Shown here: positions 39,309 to 48,987 of the stretch, piece after piece
Layout of the letters: the number at the start of each line of letters is the position of its first letter
Position numbering within the stretch: the first letter of the stretch is position 1
Source: Candidozyma auris
Lineage: Eukaryota; Ascomycota; Pichiomycetes; Serinales; Metschnikowiaceae
Direction of reading: 5' to 3'
Length of the DNA: 64,000 nt
Assembly: GCF_003013715.1 (NCBI RefSeq)
Contig: NC_072816.1
Span: 372,001 to 436,000 of the forward strand
Program-made: the position numbers and the translations under genes
Notes under the pieces: generated by a model
The model's input: the letters and a program-made list of their open reading frames with translations, nothing else
What the model was told of the DNA's origin: nothing
Databases searched by the model: none

Positions 39309-40295
39309 CTACTTTTCATTATTCAATAAATCGCGCAACTCTTCAGCAAGTGTTCGGTCCTTGACCCGAATGATATAGGTTACAAGACTTCCATCAGAGC
39401 TCGTCGCCGGTACTCTAACGCTCATGCCCTTGCCAACAGTCGAATATGAAACCTGCGGCAACAAGAAGCTGTTGAGCAAAACCCTTTGACTTCCCTCTGC
39501 ACGGACTAATATACGAGATTTTTTATTGTCCCCCTTGAGGACCTTAAGCTCTCCTAGACCAACATTCTTGTACGGCTCATCCTGATTTTGTGGATCTAGC
39601 GAAAGAACTTTGCATCTTACACTAAACAAGGTTGTCTCGTGCTCTTCACCAGTTACCACGGAGTCCAACTTGTTAGGCAATGAGGCAACCGGTTGAAAGG
39701 TGACTTCATCAATGTCTTGAATTTCTGAGTTTTGCATCTGAATAGGGTTCTCCGAACTCTGATTTAATTTGTTTGACTCATTTGTTCCGTGATTTACCTC
39801 ATCTGTTGATATTAAAGAGGCACCCTTGTCATCATTAGTTGACGGCGAAGCCTCTGTCTCATGTGAACCTCTTGATATAGCTTCCTTTGATGATACTGTA
39901 TCACTTTCTCTGATGTCACAGTTAGCTTGAGAGCCAGATTTTAAATTCTGAGTGGATGGCCGCTTCAGTTCTACAGACTCGATCTTGTTGAAATACTCGG
40001 AATACCTCGTAAGAAGAGGTCCAAGGTCAAGTACACCATTATCAATTGCTTTAGAAACTGATAGACTGAATTGTTTGTTGAGAGCCAAGACTTTTTCTTT
40101 GTAACAAGTTTGGGATGAATTAACTGGTGAAAATGAGCCCGTGCTTATAGGCCGAAATTGTAATTGCTTGCCTTTTGGTTGCAATATTCGCCTCTTGGCA
40201 AGTACTTCAGCTGATGCAACGACAGGGGGATCGAAGTGATCCCCTTCAGAAAGCTCGTCTTTTGTAATTTGCTCTTCGGCGACTCGCTTAACCAT
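39309..40295 (-). CDS. NUP2: NUP2, nuclear-basket nucleoporin with Ran-binding domain, lacking FG repeats
   Basis: A 328-residue protein. Its N-terminus (MVKRVAEEQITKDEL, then ASAEVLAKRRILQPKGK) matches the importin-alpha-binding start of S. cerevisiae Nup2 (MAKRVADAQI). Residues 65-103 (VLALNKQFSLSVSKAI; LGPLLTRYSEYF) match the next conserved block. The last 110 residues form a Ran-binding domain (ETTLFSVRCKVLSLDP; LGELKVLKGDNKKSRILVRA). S. cerevisiae Nup2 is about 720 residues with many FxFG repeats between these parts. Here the linker is about 110 residues, Ser/Asn/Glu-rich, with no FG dipeptide at all. The gene is divergent from RPS25. Confidence 0.88.
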   Translation of the reverse strand: MVKRVAEEQITKDELSEGDHFDPPVVASAEVLAKRRILQPKGKQLQFRPISTGSFSPVNSSQTCYKEKVLALNKQFSLSVSKAIDNGVLDLGPLLTRYSEYFNKIESVELKRPSTQNLKSGSQANCDIRESDTVSSKEAISRGSHETEASPSTNDDKGASLISTDEVNHGTNESNKLNQSSENPIQMQNSEIQDIDEVTFQPVASLPNKLDSVVTGEEHETTLFSVRCKVLSLDPQNQDEPYKNVGLGELKVLKGDNKKSRILVRAEGSQRVLLNSFLLPQVSYSTVGKGMSVRVPATSSDGSLVTYIIRVKDRTLAEELRDLLNNEK

Positions 40296-40357
40296 CTTAC
40301 TAAAAACCAGAGTAGTTGAAGCGAGATTACATTATATGGGGCTCAAGCCCCATCAAT

Positions 40358-40397
40358 CACGTGCTCACTTTTCAAAGAGTTTGCATATCATGTGATC
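40358..40397. promoter_or_regulatory. CACGTG and CATGTGATC elements between NUP2 and RPS25
   Basis: CACGTG lies at 40358-40363 and the related CATGTGATC at 40389-40397, in the 241 bp shared promoter of NUP2 and RPS25. Cbf1 is a known regulator of ribosomal protein genes in CUG-Ser yeasts. I saw no clear Tbf1 site. Confidence 0.45.
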
Positions 40398-40536
40398 GTG
40401 AACGAGGCATCAATTAAGAAAATTTTGAGTCGCAAGAACTCTTTCTCTATACTCCGTACTTCAGTGACAAGGTATGTAATAGCGTGAAGTATACTCTTAC
40501 TGATACAGTTGCCATTGATTGATACTAACATCGAAG

Positions 40537-40851
40537 ATGGCTCCAAAGATTCAACAAACTAAGGCTGCCAAGGCTGCCGCTGCTTTGGCCGGTGGTAAGA
40601 AAGGTAAGAAGAAGTGGAGCAAGGGCAAGGTTAAGGACAAGGCTCAACATGTTGTCATCTTAGATCAGGAAAAGTATGACAGAATCATGAAAGAAGTTCC
40701 AGGTTTTAAGTTTGTCTCTGTCTCTGTTTTGGTTGACAGATTGAAGATCGGTGGCTCGTTGGCAAGAATCGCTTTGAGACATTTGGAGAACGATGGTGTC
40801 ATTAAGCCTGTTTCTAAACACTCTAAGCAAGCAATTTACACCCGTGCTTGA
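40537..40851 (+). CDS. RPS25: RPS25, ribosomal protein eS25
   Basis: A 104-residue ribosomal protein of the 40S subunit. It has the Ala/Lys-rich start ([20 protein letters not shown]), then [20 protein letters not shown] and the winged-helix region ending [20 protein letters not shown]. Leucines use TTG only in the conserved part, a sign of high expression and of CTG avoidance. The ATG used is the first true one; an in-frame TTG lies six codons upstream. No intron is present. Confidence 0.98.
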   Translation: MAPKIQQTKAAKAAAALAGGKKGKKKWSKGKVKDKAQHVVILDQEKYDRIMKEVPGFKFVSVSVLVDRLKIGGSLARIALRHLENDGVIKPVSKHSKQAIYTRA

Positions 40852-40979
40852 CCTTTATAGCCAAGTAATATAAGATTCACATTAGATCGGCGAGAACCTT
40901 GAGTAGAAAAACGCGATGTTCACCACATGCTATATTGAACTTTCTCGCGCAATTAGATTTTCTTTGAGTTGTTGTTCAG

Positions 40980-41522
40980 ATGTTAAAGGCAGCAGATGCA
41001 CTGGCAAGACGTACCTTCGTTCTGATTCCCTTCGACTTCAATCCGTTGCATACGTATCGTATATCAAAGAAGGTTGATATTCCCCCTAGTATACTATTTG
41101 ATGTTGTTTCTGACGTTGCTAGCTACAAAACTTTTATTCCATTCGTCACAGAGTCTTTCGTTAGTGAAGTAGACTTCAGAACTAAGTTACCTCAGAAAGC
41201 AGGTTTCAACATTGGCTGGGACCAATATAACGAGCGGATGATTTGCGATGTGAGCTGTTTAAAGGATGAGCGGGTATTCTCAAGAGCCATTTCTACTGAT
41301 ATATTCGAGCACCTTCAAAATGAATGGAAGTTTGAACTTGTGAAGAACGGATGCAACCAAAGAGTGAGTACAAAAGTGAGTCTAAATTTACAGTATCGCT
41401 TCAAAAACCCGCTTTTCAATTCAATTTCTTCTGTCTTTCAAAGTCAGGTCAGCCAAGTAATGATCGATTCATTTTTGAAAAGAGCTACTGAGAGACAAAA
41501 ACAAAGTAACACCACAACTTAG
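40980..41522 (+). CDS. COQ10: COQ10, coenzyme Q-binding START-like protein
   Basis: A 180-residue protein of the polyketide-cyclase/START group. Motifs: YRISKKVDIPPSILFDVVSD at about 23-42, VASYKTFIPFVTESFV near 43-58, and VSLNLQYRFKNPLFNSISSV toward the end. The N-terminus (MLKAADALARRTFVLIPF) fits a mitochondrial presequence. Coq10 binds coenzyme Q and supports its use in respiration and its synthesis. Its ATG lies about 130 bp after RPS25. It is convergent with the PH-domain gene, leaving 7 bp. Confidence 0.93.
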   Translation: MLKAADALARRTFVLIPFDFNPLHTYRISKKVDIPPSILFDVVSDVASYKTFIPFVTESFVSEVDFRTKLPQKAGFNIGWDQYNERMICDVSCLKDERVFSRAISTDIFEHLQNEWKFELVKNGCNQRVSTKVSLNLQYRFKNPLFNSISSVFQSQVSQVMIDSFLKRATERQKQSNTTT

Positions 41523-41529
41523 TTGTAAA

Positions 41530-43449
41530 CTATAGCTCCTTTGGAACCAACAGGTGCGTTCCGACAACATACTCTCGCAAGTTGTGATTGGGCATGCAAA
41601 TAGGTAAATGTGAATTCCCAGTGGCCAGATGCTTCAAGAAAATTGATCTTTTGCGAGATTTCATTGACTTTGGCGATTTATCATGCTTCTCGTGTTGACT
41701 CAATAGAGCCAATGCCGAGAGCTCGCTATTTTCTACTAGTGTAGAATAGAGTTGTTTCGAAAATCGCAAATCTAGCGGAGCGAGTGACGTTGCCTTCACC
41801 AAAGTCTTATTGGTCCAAGGCTCATTGAAACATAATGGCTTGATACACTTCACACAATTCCTGAGAAATCTCCTTTCACTCTCAAACTTGTTTGAAGCAG
41901 CGCTTTTCACTTCTTTACTGCTCGTACTAGGAACGGAGGTTAGATGAGGTGGTGAAATTCCGTGCATTACTGGGGAATGCTCCAGAGTGTCATCATCATC
42001 TTCATTATCATTCTCGTTATCATCATCGTCCTCATCTGTTTCGACCTCGTCATCGTCGGATGGACGATGAAATTCATTTACACTACCAATTTCCCTGTTG
42101 TCAGAATTCACAGAACGCGACCGGTTTGATTTCTCAAAAGCCAACCTTTCGTTAGAATGAACAGAATGCAGAAGCAAAAGATGTTGTTGTTCATCATTGC
42201 GTACCAAGGCGTTCCAATACTCAGACGAAGCAAGTTCTGTAGAGCTGTGTGAACGAATACGTTGCTTCACACTATGTAACTTTGATCGAATACTGCTTTG
42301 CGAAATAGGCACAGAATTGGACCTGGCACGCAGAGATCTCATTACATTCGAATGATGTGATCTATTGCCAGCATAGACTTGGCCACGGCGACGACGGGGC
42401 ACTGTGCGATATCGAGGTGGGTCTCTTTCCAGAATGTCCGCCGACACATCTTGTCCAACACACAAACCTAAGTGCCAGTCTATCAAATCCCTTGTCAGAG
42501 AACACTGAAGTAGAAATTGTTCGTTCTCAAGCCGTAAGCGTAATACATTGGGTTTCTTGTTATAATCACTTGCCAACCCAACCTTAGCATGCAAGAGTGA
42601 ATATGATCTGATAAGCTGACGAGGGACTGCAGAGTTAGACTTATGACAACAATGTTGCAAAGGATCTGTGGAATAATCATCGGACAGTTTTATACAATTC
42701 GAGTTGTATACTTGCAGATGTTTCATATTCAAACCTAGCGGTGGTAGAATTCCGATCTGTACACAGAGGTTCCTTAGTTTTAAATCCATCAGTGAGGTGA
42801 ATATGGAGGAGTAGGCAGTATCCATAGTCTGCGACGTTTCCAGATGACAGATCCCCTGAAACAAGTCGAACAATACGGATTCCAAATTAGACGGGACCCC
42901 ATAAATATTGACTTGGGTCGAATTGAGCTCCACTAAAACTTTTTTCCAAGATCTGCTTGAAGCTGGCTGGAAGGGTGAGAGCCACTCTACCTTTCGAGAC
43001 ATTAGACCCAATTTGTACACCGCAGGGGAATACGCTGGAAGATCATCAGACTGAGATGCACTATCTAGAATCGGAAATCTTGGACATCCGCCAGGCGGAA
43101 GTGTACTATAATGAGGTGGAAATACTGGAGATGGCTCAACAAATTGAAGATATTGTTCTTGGTGAACATATGTCGTATGAAGCTCATTACACTCCTCACA
43201 GCTGGTAAGACTTTCTTCATAGCAATTTGAATTCCCTGATGTTGTGTGGGTCGTCGCCGTTTGAGTCGACTCTGAACCTGATGAGCTTAAACTAGCTAAG
43301 TCGATCTCACTCAGCAGAGATTCCGTATCTGGGAATTTTTTGTGGGAACAAGATGTCAAAGAGACCTCATTTAGTCTCTCCGACCAAGTCCTTCCCATAG
43401 TATTGGATTTACAGGTCCCGTAACTCGGGACACGTACAACTTTGATCAT
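41530..43449 (-). CDS. PH-domain protein of the fungal YHR131C/YNL144C type
   Basis: A 639-residue protein. The conserved core begins SDDLPAYSPAVYKLGLMSRK (about 136-155) and continues VEWLSPFQPASSRSWKKVLV, VELNSTQVNIYGVPS and further to DYNKKPNVLRLRLENEQFLL and RDLIDWHLGLCVGQDVSADI. This split PH domain with the DLPxYxP lead is typical of the fungal YHR131C family of unknown function. Arg/Ser-rich segments and a long acidic run of D and E (about 465-490) follow. The C-terminus has LRNCVKCIKPLCFNEPWTNK. I used the ATG one codon after an in-frame TTG. Role probably at membranes, by inference from the PH domain. Confidence 0.75.
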   Translation of the reverse strand: MIKVVRVPSYGTCKSNTMGRTWSERLNEVSLTSCSHKKFPDTESLLSEIDLASLSSSGSESTQTATTHTTSGNSNCYEESLTSCEECNELHTTYVHQEQYLQFVEPSPVFPPHYSTLPPGGCPRFPILDSASQSDDLPAYSPAVYKLGLMSRKVEWLSPFQPASSRSWKKVLVELNSTQVNIYGVPSNLESVLFDLFQGICHLETSQTMDTAYSSIFTSLMDLKLRNLCVQIGILPPLGLNMKHLQVYNSNCIKLSDDYSTDPLQHCCHKSNSAVPRQLIRSYSLLHAKVGLASDYNKKPNVLRLRLENEQFLLQCSLTRDLIDWHLGLCVGQDVSADILERDPPRYRTVPRRRRGQVYAGNRSHHSNVMRSLRARSNSVPISQSSIRSKLHSVKQRIRSHSSTELASSEYWNALVRNDEQQHLLLLHSVHSNERLAFEKSNRSRSVNSDNREIGSVNEFHRPSDDDEVETDEDDDDNENDNEDDDDTLEHSPVMHGISPPHLTSVPSTSSKEVKSAASNKFESERRFLRNCVKCIKPLCFNEPWTNKTLVKATSLAPLDLRFSKQLYSTLVENSELSALALLSQHEKHDKSPKSMKSRKRSIFLKHLATGNSHLPICMPNHNLREYVVGTHLLVPKEL

Positions 43450-44377
43450 CAAATTTGTGGCTCAAGTTAGTTCAGAGTGGTTTTCTCGTCGTCTCTAAAA
43501 GGTATAGTATTTGGGCAAACTGAACTGTCTGGTTTGCTTTGCAAAATCGTAAAGTTAGACAGAATTCTAAACTCAACTATCAGGTGAGTTAAACTGACTG
43601 TAACGATATAGTAGTAGGTTCTGATAGAGAAAGACCTTTGGTTTTATGGGAAACGGAAATGAACTGTAAGCAATGGTAGCATTCGCAATCAGATGCTGTA
43701 TAGCACGACATTAATTCACACCATAGGTGGATCAGGAACGGTTATCGTTATAATGCAGGAAAGGCAGGGAATAGGAGATAGAGATAAAGCTGCGATCCTG
43801 TATACGTTCGATTTCTAGACCTGTTTGGATAAGTAAAGCAATTAGCGCTCGATAACAGCAACCAAAATCTACATACGAATTATAGAAGAGCAATACCAAA
43901 AAAAAAAAAAAAAGAAAAAGTAGTCTACTCTGACTTCTCAGGAATTCTTCATAAGTATGGTCTCATTGGTTCAACCACGTAGTATGCGCCTACATTGCGT
44001 GATATCAAAATGAGCTAAGTTTTGAGGTTGCCGTCATTAGAAGGTCCCAAAGGTATGCCTTGAAAATCATAAACGAAAGATATCACTTAATGATTTTTTT
44101 TCTTTTTTTTTCTCACAGGCGTGTGACGACTATTTTACTTTGTGGTCACTGTCGAGTTTGCTTAGCGCGCTATCATGAGACTGATCGCAAAGGTATCAGG
44201 AGTTACTGAACACTTCAAAAGATGTCAGCTTGACATCAAACACTATTGATCACAATTCTTGTACTTTGAAACATTGCGTAAACCGCACTGTTGGACCTAT
44301 TTTCATCGGGAACCTTATTTTCTGCATACGATTCACTGCAGGTACCGACGAGAGAAAAAATTAGTTGGCCATGCCAG
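43450..44377. other. Divergent promoter region, PH-domain gene and CTR86
   Basis: About 930 bp without a plausible gene. A16 lies at 43898-43913 and a T-rich tract near 44094-44112; such dA:dT tracts are common nucleosome-depleting promoter elements in yeasts. The CTR86 frame extends upstream to 44291 but only from a TTG. Confidence 0.5.
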
Positions 44378-45988
44378 ATGAATCTTCACCTCGACATGTC
44401 GTCATCGCCACATCAAGTGTTATTGGAGGTTCAATCAGTCCTCGAAAAAAATGAAGCTTCTTATGTTTCTGCCGAACTTTTAGACAGACTAGGTGAAATG
44501 ACTCGAAAAATATCTGACAGGAGGTATTGCGAATCATATGTCAATCCTACAATCCTCTTTACCCATTCTTTAAAACTTCTCGAGAGCTTTCCTCTGCAAG
44601 ATAACAAGAAGAATATGATTCTCTTATTGAGGCTTTATCGTGGTGGTGTCATATGTACAAGAAATTTGCTGACCTTCTTATCCTATGATTTATCTCACAT
44701 TCTTACGTGCTGTATCGCATTTTGGAAGCAAGATTACGACAGCACAGATCAAATTGTACAGTTATGGAAACGAAAAACTTTGTCCAACTATATGGAATTA
44801 TTATCCAATGTGGTGAATTTTGATCGTAGCCTGATTAAAGATGATCTGACAATTGAGTTAATCAAACCATTTCTCGATCTATGTGCTGCATCCTCATTAT
44901 GGATGCAAGGAACATTTCGGACACCGTTTATGATGTTTTTTGGCTGTTTGATGCATCATAAGAAGGTGAGGGCTTCTATGATGCAGATGAAGCCGTTTCT
45001 TGACATCTTCGGTATAATTGTGGCCAAAATAAATTTTTATGCAGCCGTCATTCAAAATGAGCTATATGATGATACTAGACCAATAATACCGACACCATCA
45101 ACTATTAGCTCGCTGAGGCTCTGGGAAGAACATGATTCACAAATGCTTCCCTCAAGTAGCAACATAGGGACTTCAGCGGGTTTCTCTTCAGTTTCTCAGT
45201 CGGGTGAATCCCAGCATGCAGTGGACATTCTTGAAGAATTTGCTGCACCTCTAGTCAATATCATCGATGAGGATTTTATAGACTTCACGGATACATATCA
45301 TCTTGTTAGCTCAAGAGACGCATACACTGAATTTATAAGAGCGTGCCAGATAGTTTTGACATTCGAACCACTAAACAAGTCTCTCGAGCTCAGCAATATA
45401 ATGAAGTGGCTCCTTGAAGTCGCGAATGTCGTCATGTTAGATGTCAAGAGAGTGTTGAACGGCTATGTTGAAGAACATGATCTACAGTATACTAATTTTC
45501 AGGCATTTGCAATAATTGATGTAATGTCTTACGTTTCTGAGAGTATGAAAGGATCCAGCTTCACAAAGAAGGAGCGATTATGCGAACAGCTTGGAGTCCT
45601 ACTTCGTGAAGTTCATAACAAAACGATTCCGAAGAGACTAAGAGATGTTGATAACAAAATTGTAGCCTTTCCTCACATCAAATCTCTTATTATAGAGGTG
45701 TTGGGGAACCTATGCTACCACGATTCGAAAATTCAAAATTTGCTTCGTGAACATCATATCCTCGAACTTATTCTATCCAATTGTATTATTGATCACGACA
45801 ATCCCTTTTTGAAAGAACGCTCAATATTGTGCATTAAGTTTGCATTGAAGAATAACGCTTTAAATCAACTGTTGATAAGGAGCTTAGAGGCGAGACTGGT
45901 TGTGGACGGATCGGTGTTCCGAGATATTGGCGTCGACGTGAAGATAGAGAACGGCAATGTATCGTTGAGTAAGGACAAACCTATTTAG
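44378..45988 (+). CDS. CTR86: CTR86, ataxin-10-like protein
   Basis: A 536-residue helical-repeat (armadillo-like) protein. The C-terminal ataxin-10 domain is clear: FPHIKSLIIEVLGNLCYHDS, then KIQNLLREHHILELILSNCI, IDHDNPFLKERSILCIKFAL and the end LEARLVVDGS. S. cerevisiae Ctr86, near 563 residues, is an essential protein of poorly known role and neighbours THR4, as here. The start is the first ATG of the frame. The reading frame continues 29 codons upstream to a TTG (SSGTLFSAYDS), so an upstream exon or non-ATG start is possible. Confidence 0.85.
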   Translation: MNLHLDMSSSPHQVLLEVQSVLEKNEASYVSAELLDRLGEMTRKISDRRYCESYVNPTILFTHSLKLLESFPLQDNKKNMILLLRLYRGGVICTRNLLTFLSYDLSHILTCCIAFWKQDYDSTDQIVQLWKRKTLSNYMELLSNVVNFDRSLIKDDLTIELIKPFLDLCAASSLWMQGTFRTPFMMFFGCLMHHKKVRASMMQMKPFLDIFGIIVAKINFYAAVIQNELYDDTRPIIPTPSTISSLRLWEEHDSQMLPSSSNIGTSAGFSSVSQSGESQHAVDILEEFAAPLVNIIDEDFIDFTDTYHLVSSRDAYTEFIRACQIVLTFEPLNKSLELSNIMKWLLEVANVVMLDVKRVLNGYVEEHDLQYTNFQAFAIIDVMSYVSESMKGSSFTKKERLCEQLGVLLREVHNKTIPKRLRDVDNKIVAFPHIKSLIIEVLGNLCYHDSKIQNLLREHHILELILSNCIIDHDNPFLKERSILCIKFALKNNALNQLLIRSLEARLVVDGSVFRDIGVDVKIENGNVSLSKDKPI

Positions 45989-45990
45989 CT

Positions 45991-47604
45991 TCAATGAACG
46001 TGCAACTTCGCGGCTATCACTTCTTTCACTCTTTGAGAGATAGCGAGGTCTACATGAGTGACACGCTTCTTTTTTGCAGCCAAAACCTTCAATTCTTCTG
46101 GCAAGACATCCTTTTCGAATGAGTAGCCTTCCACAGACAGCAAGGCCCTGTCAACAACATCTGCAAACTTAGCTGGATGAGCAGTGGCAAGCGAAATGTA
46201 TTTCACTAACCTTCCATCGCCGTTCGATGAGTCTGACTTGATGAAATCATATGAGGCTTTCACACCTATGGCAGAATGTGGGTCTAAGACGTACTTGGAA
46301 GGATGCGTATCGTAAGTATCCCTTATTGTCTGAAGTGTTTCAGCATCAGTAACTCTCGCAGACCCAAAGTGTTCTCTTGCCAGCTTCACGACTGCATCTG
46401 CTGCAGTAAACGAGCCAGAGCTTTTCAACTGCTTCATCCAACTGCTCAATATAGCACCTGCTTCGCAACTATTCTGATTAGCGACCCTTTCACGAATTAA
46501 GAACCACAACAACCTTTCGAAGTTAGAGGAAATGAGGATATCCATTGCTGGAGAGTAAGTAGCTTTGACTTCTCCACTTCTTTCGTACTTGCCCAGTTTC
46601 AAAAAACGGTCCAAAATATCATTCTCATTTGTCGCGATAATCAATTTGTCGACTGGTAGCCCCATTGACTTGGCATAGAATCCCGCCAAAATGTCACCAA
46701 AATTTCCAGATGGTACAACGAATCTTATGTCTGGTTTGATAGCATTATCTTGACCTTCCAATCTCTTTACAAGCTGAAAATAGGAGTAAAAGTAATAAGT
46801 CATCTGAGCTAAGATCCTTGCCCAATTGATTGAGTTGACTGCGCCTATGTTGTACTTCAGATTGAATTCTTCATCCCCAAAAAGTTCCTTCACAATGTCT
46901 TGACAATCATCGAAGGTACCATTCACAGACAATGTGTGTACATTATCATCCTCCACAGTAGTCATCTGTTGCTCTTGAATTGGAGAAACTCTTCCTTTAG
47001 GGTACAAAATAAACACGGAGACATCTTTCTTGCCTCGCAAGCCATATATTGCAGCAGACCCGGTATCGCCAGATGTTGCGCCTACCACCGTGATCTTCGT
47101 ACGCTTGCTTTCGTCTTCAATGAGCTTATTACGTCTTTCCAAAAAGTATTCAAAAAGATTTCCAACAAATTGAAGAGCCACATCCTTGAAAGCATACGTT
47201 GGTCCGTGAAATAGCTCGAGTAAATAAAGTCCACGTTTCTCATCCAAGGGCACCGTGGGAGTGACAGCGGAGGATCTAAAAGAGGAATATGACTTATCAA
47301 TTAATGAGTGAAGATCATCATTAGGGATCTCTGATTCAGCAACATAGTGACGCATAATATTGAATGCCAACTCTTGAAAGGAAAAATCCTTCCATTCAGT
47401 AATGAACAGGCTTTTCAACACCGGAATAGTTGATGGGACAAAAAGACCGCCATCAGAGGCGAGGCCTGTCATGACCGCATCTTCGAAAGATAAAGTTTGG
47501 TCAGTAGTAGACCGCGTTGATCTGTAAGTTTGATGTGACATCAATGCCCTTAGTGAAAGCTGCGAAATTCCAACAAAGTATGTTCGCAAGACTTCAATTT
47601 TCAT
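45991..47604 (-). CDS. THR4: THR4, threonine synthase
   Basis: A 537-residue PLP enzyme of the fungal threonine synthase group. The start region TYRSTRSTTDQTLSFEDAVM is typical. The PLP lysine lies in HGPTYAFKDVALQFVGNL (Lys140). The phosphate-binding stretch VVGATSGDTGSAAIYGLRGK, FDDCQDIVKELFGDEEF, SINWARILAQMTYYF, and VVPSGNFGDILAGFYAKSMG all fit. It converts O-phosphohomoserine to threonine. The first ATG adds 21 residues (MKIEVLRTYFVGISQLSLRA) before the usual MSHQTYRSTRS start; these could be an N-terminal extension, or translation may begin at Met22. It is convergent with CTR86, two bases apart. Confidence 0.96.
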   Translation of the reverse strand: MKIEVLRTYFVGISQLSLRALMSHQTYRSTRSTTDQTLSFEDAVMTGLASDGGLFVPSTIPVLKSLFITEWKDFSFQELAFNIMRHYVAESEIPNDDLHSLIDKSYSSFRSSAVTPTVPLDEKRGLYLLELFHGPTYAFKDVALQFVGNLFEYFLERRNKLIEDESKRTKITVVGATSGDTGSAAIYGLRGKKDVSVFILYPKGRVSPIQEQQMTTVEDDNVHTLSVNGTFDDCQDIVKELFGDEEFNLKYNIGAVNSINWARILAQMTYYFYSYFQLVKRLEGQDNAIKPDIRFVVPSGNFGDILAGFYAKSMGLPVDKLIIATNENDILDRFLKLGKYERSGEVKATYSPAMDILISSNFERLLWFLIRERVANQNSCEAGAILSSWMKQLKSSGSFTAADAVVKLAREHFGSARVTDAETLQTIRDTYDTHPSKYVLDPHSAIGVKASYDFIKSDSSNGDGRLVKYISLATAHPAKFADVVDRALLSVEGYSFEKDVLPEELKVLAAKKKRVTHVDLAISQRVKEVIAAKLHVH

Positions 47605-47622
47605 AAATGTGACGCATTAAAG

Positions 47623-47628
47623 CACGTG
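47623..47628. promoter_or_regulatory. CACGTGATAAG site in the THR4-TAM41 promoter
   Basis: A CACGTG core in the 94 bp between divergent THR4 and TAM41, about 20 bp from the THR4 ATG. Cbf1 is linked to amino-acid and mitochondrial genes, so it could serve both. Confidence 0.4.
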
Positions 47629-47698
47629 ATAAGCTCAAGCGAAACAGATTCATCACCTGCAAATAAGACTTCTTCAAGATATCGTGAAGGCTTGCAGC

Positions 47699-48889
47699 AT
47701 GGTTACCTCTTCAATCATATGCCTCAACACGACGAAATTTGCAGCCAAGCATTCTGTATTACAGCAAGTATACCAGGATGTACTTTCTCCAGGTATCGAG
47801 AGCGTTCTACGAGCCAGATCATTTGAGAACTTGTCTAATCAAGACTCAAGGTTGGCTAATTCTCAAGTAAAGCTGCTAATTCAAAACTTTGACCACGAAG
47901 AAATTCGACATCTTTTTGGATATGGTTCTGGTGTTGTGGCCCAGGAAGGCTACTCTAGTCAAACTGCCCAAATAGATTTGATGATTATTACTGATGACAC
48001 GAGAAAATTTCAAAAGTTAAATTTTGAAAGACATCCTAGTCATTACTCTAGCTTGAAGTATTTTGGCTCTGATATCTTACAGGCAATCCAGAACTTCGGC
48101 GCCGGTATTTACTTCAACCCATTTATAACCATGTCTAGTAGCGATGGAAGCAAACAAAACGTCAAATATGGAATCGTCTCTACCAAGAGGGCGCTTGAGG
48201 ACCTTTGCGAATGGTCAACAATGTATGTTGCTGGTAGACTACAAAAGCCTGTTCAGCATCTCAAAATTGATGAGTTATTATTGAAGGCTAATCAATTTAA
48301 TCTTTCAAGCGCATTTAATGTTGGTCTTCTCCTTATGAGCTCACAAAAAAAAACCGAGAAAGTCGCTCTTAGTGATCTCTACCGATCGATTGCCTCAATA
48401 TCTTACATGGGAGACCCACGAATGATTATTGGGGGAGAAAATCCAAATAAAGTGCAGAATATTGTCACTAGACAGCAGTCCAAATTCAGAAAACTTTACA
48501 ATCCGTTTTTTCAGAATAATATTAAACGAGGAATAATTGATGAATGCAACGACCAAGAAGTCAGAATTCGACTAGATGAGGCTGCTAGATCCGAAATGAT
48601 TTACTACTTGCCAAAACAATTTAGGCAGCGACTATTGAATCAGTATATTGACAAGCGTTTCGACTCGTCATCAAATCATAGCCTCGAAACTGACTCAATA
48701 GAATTCCAACAAAGTCTTGAAACTATTTCAAGGGATGAAAATCTAGAAGAAGCTCTCAAAATGGCAATTCAGGCGACAGTCGCGATACCGGCCTTCAAGC
48801 AAACAATGAAAGGACTCCTCACTGCAGGTCTTTTTAAGTCTGCAAAATATGCTTGGGAGAAAAAATTGAAAAGTTGGAAAAGGAGGTAA
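47699..48889 (+). CDS. TAM41: TAM41, mitochondrial CDP-diacylglycerol synthase
   Basis: A 396-residue protein of the Tam41/MMP37 family. The nucleotidyltransferase core reads HLFGYGSGVVAQEGYSSQTA, then QIDLMIITDDTRKFQKLNFE, RHPSHYSSLKYFG, and GAGIYFNPFITM with KYGIVSTKRALEDLCEWSTM and VAGRLQKPV. Tam41 makes CDP-DAG on the matrix side of the inner membrane for cardiolipin synthesis. The end (AGLFKSAKYAWEKKLKSWKR) is the usual membrane-associating helix. I chose the ATG at the sixth codon of a frame that opens with GTG. Confidence 0.94.
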   Translation: MVTSSIICLNTTKFAAKHSVLQQVYQDVLSPGIESVLRARSFENLSNQDSRLANSQVKLLIQNFDHEEIRHLFGYGSGVVAQEGYSSQTAQIDLMIITDDTRKFQKLNFERHPSHYSSLKYFGSDILQAIQNFGAGIYFNPFITMSSSDGSKQNVKYGIVSTKRALEDLCEWSTMYVAGRLQKPVQHLKIDELLLKANQFNLSSAFNVGLLLMSSQKKTEKVALSDLYRSIASISYMGDPRMIIGGENPNKVQNIVTRQQSKFRKLYNPFFQNNIKRGIIDECNDQEVRIRLDEAARSEMIYYLPKQFRQRLLNQYIDKRFDSSSNHSLETDSIEFQQSLETISRDENLEEALKMAIQATVAIPAFKQTMKGLLTAGLFKSAKYAWEKKLKSWKRR

Positions 48890-48987
48890 ACCTCAAGGGT
48901 AACGTCAAATGAGAGACTTACAATAACCGTCCTTAAATTCGACAGACTGGTTTAATGATCTTTCTTGGAAGCGGGCCCTTTTTAGCT

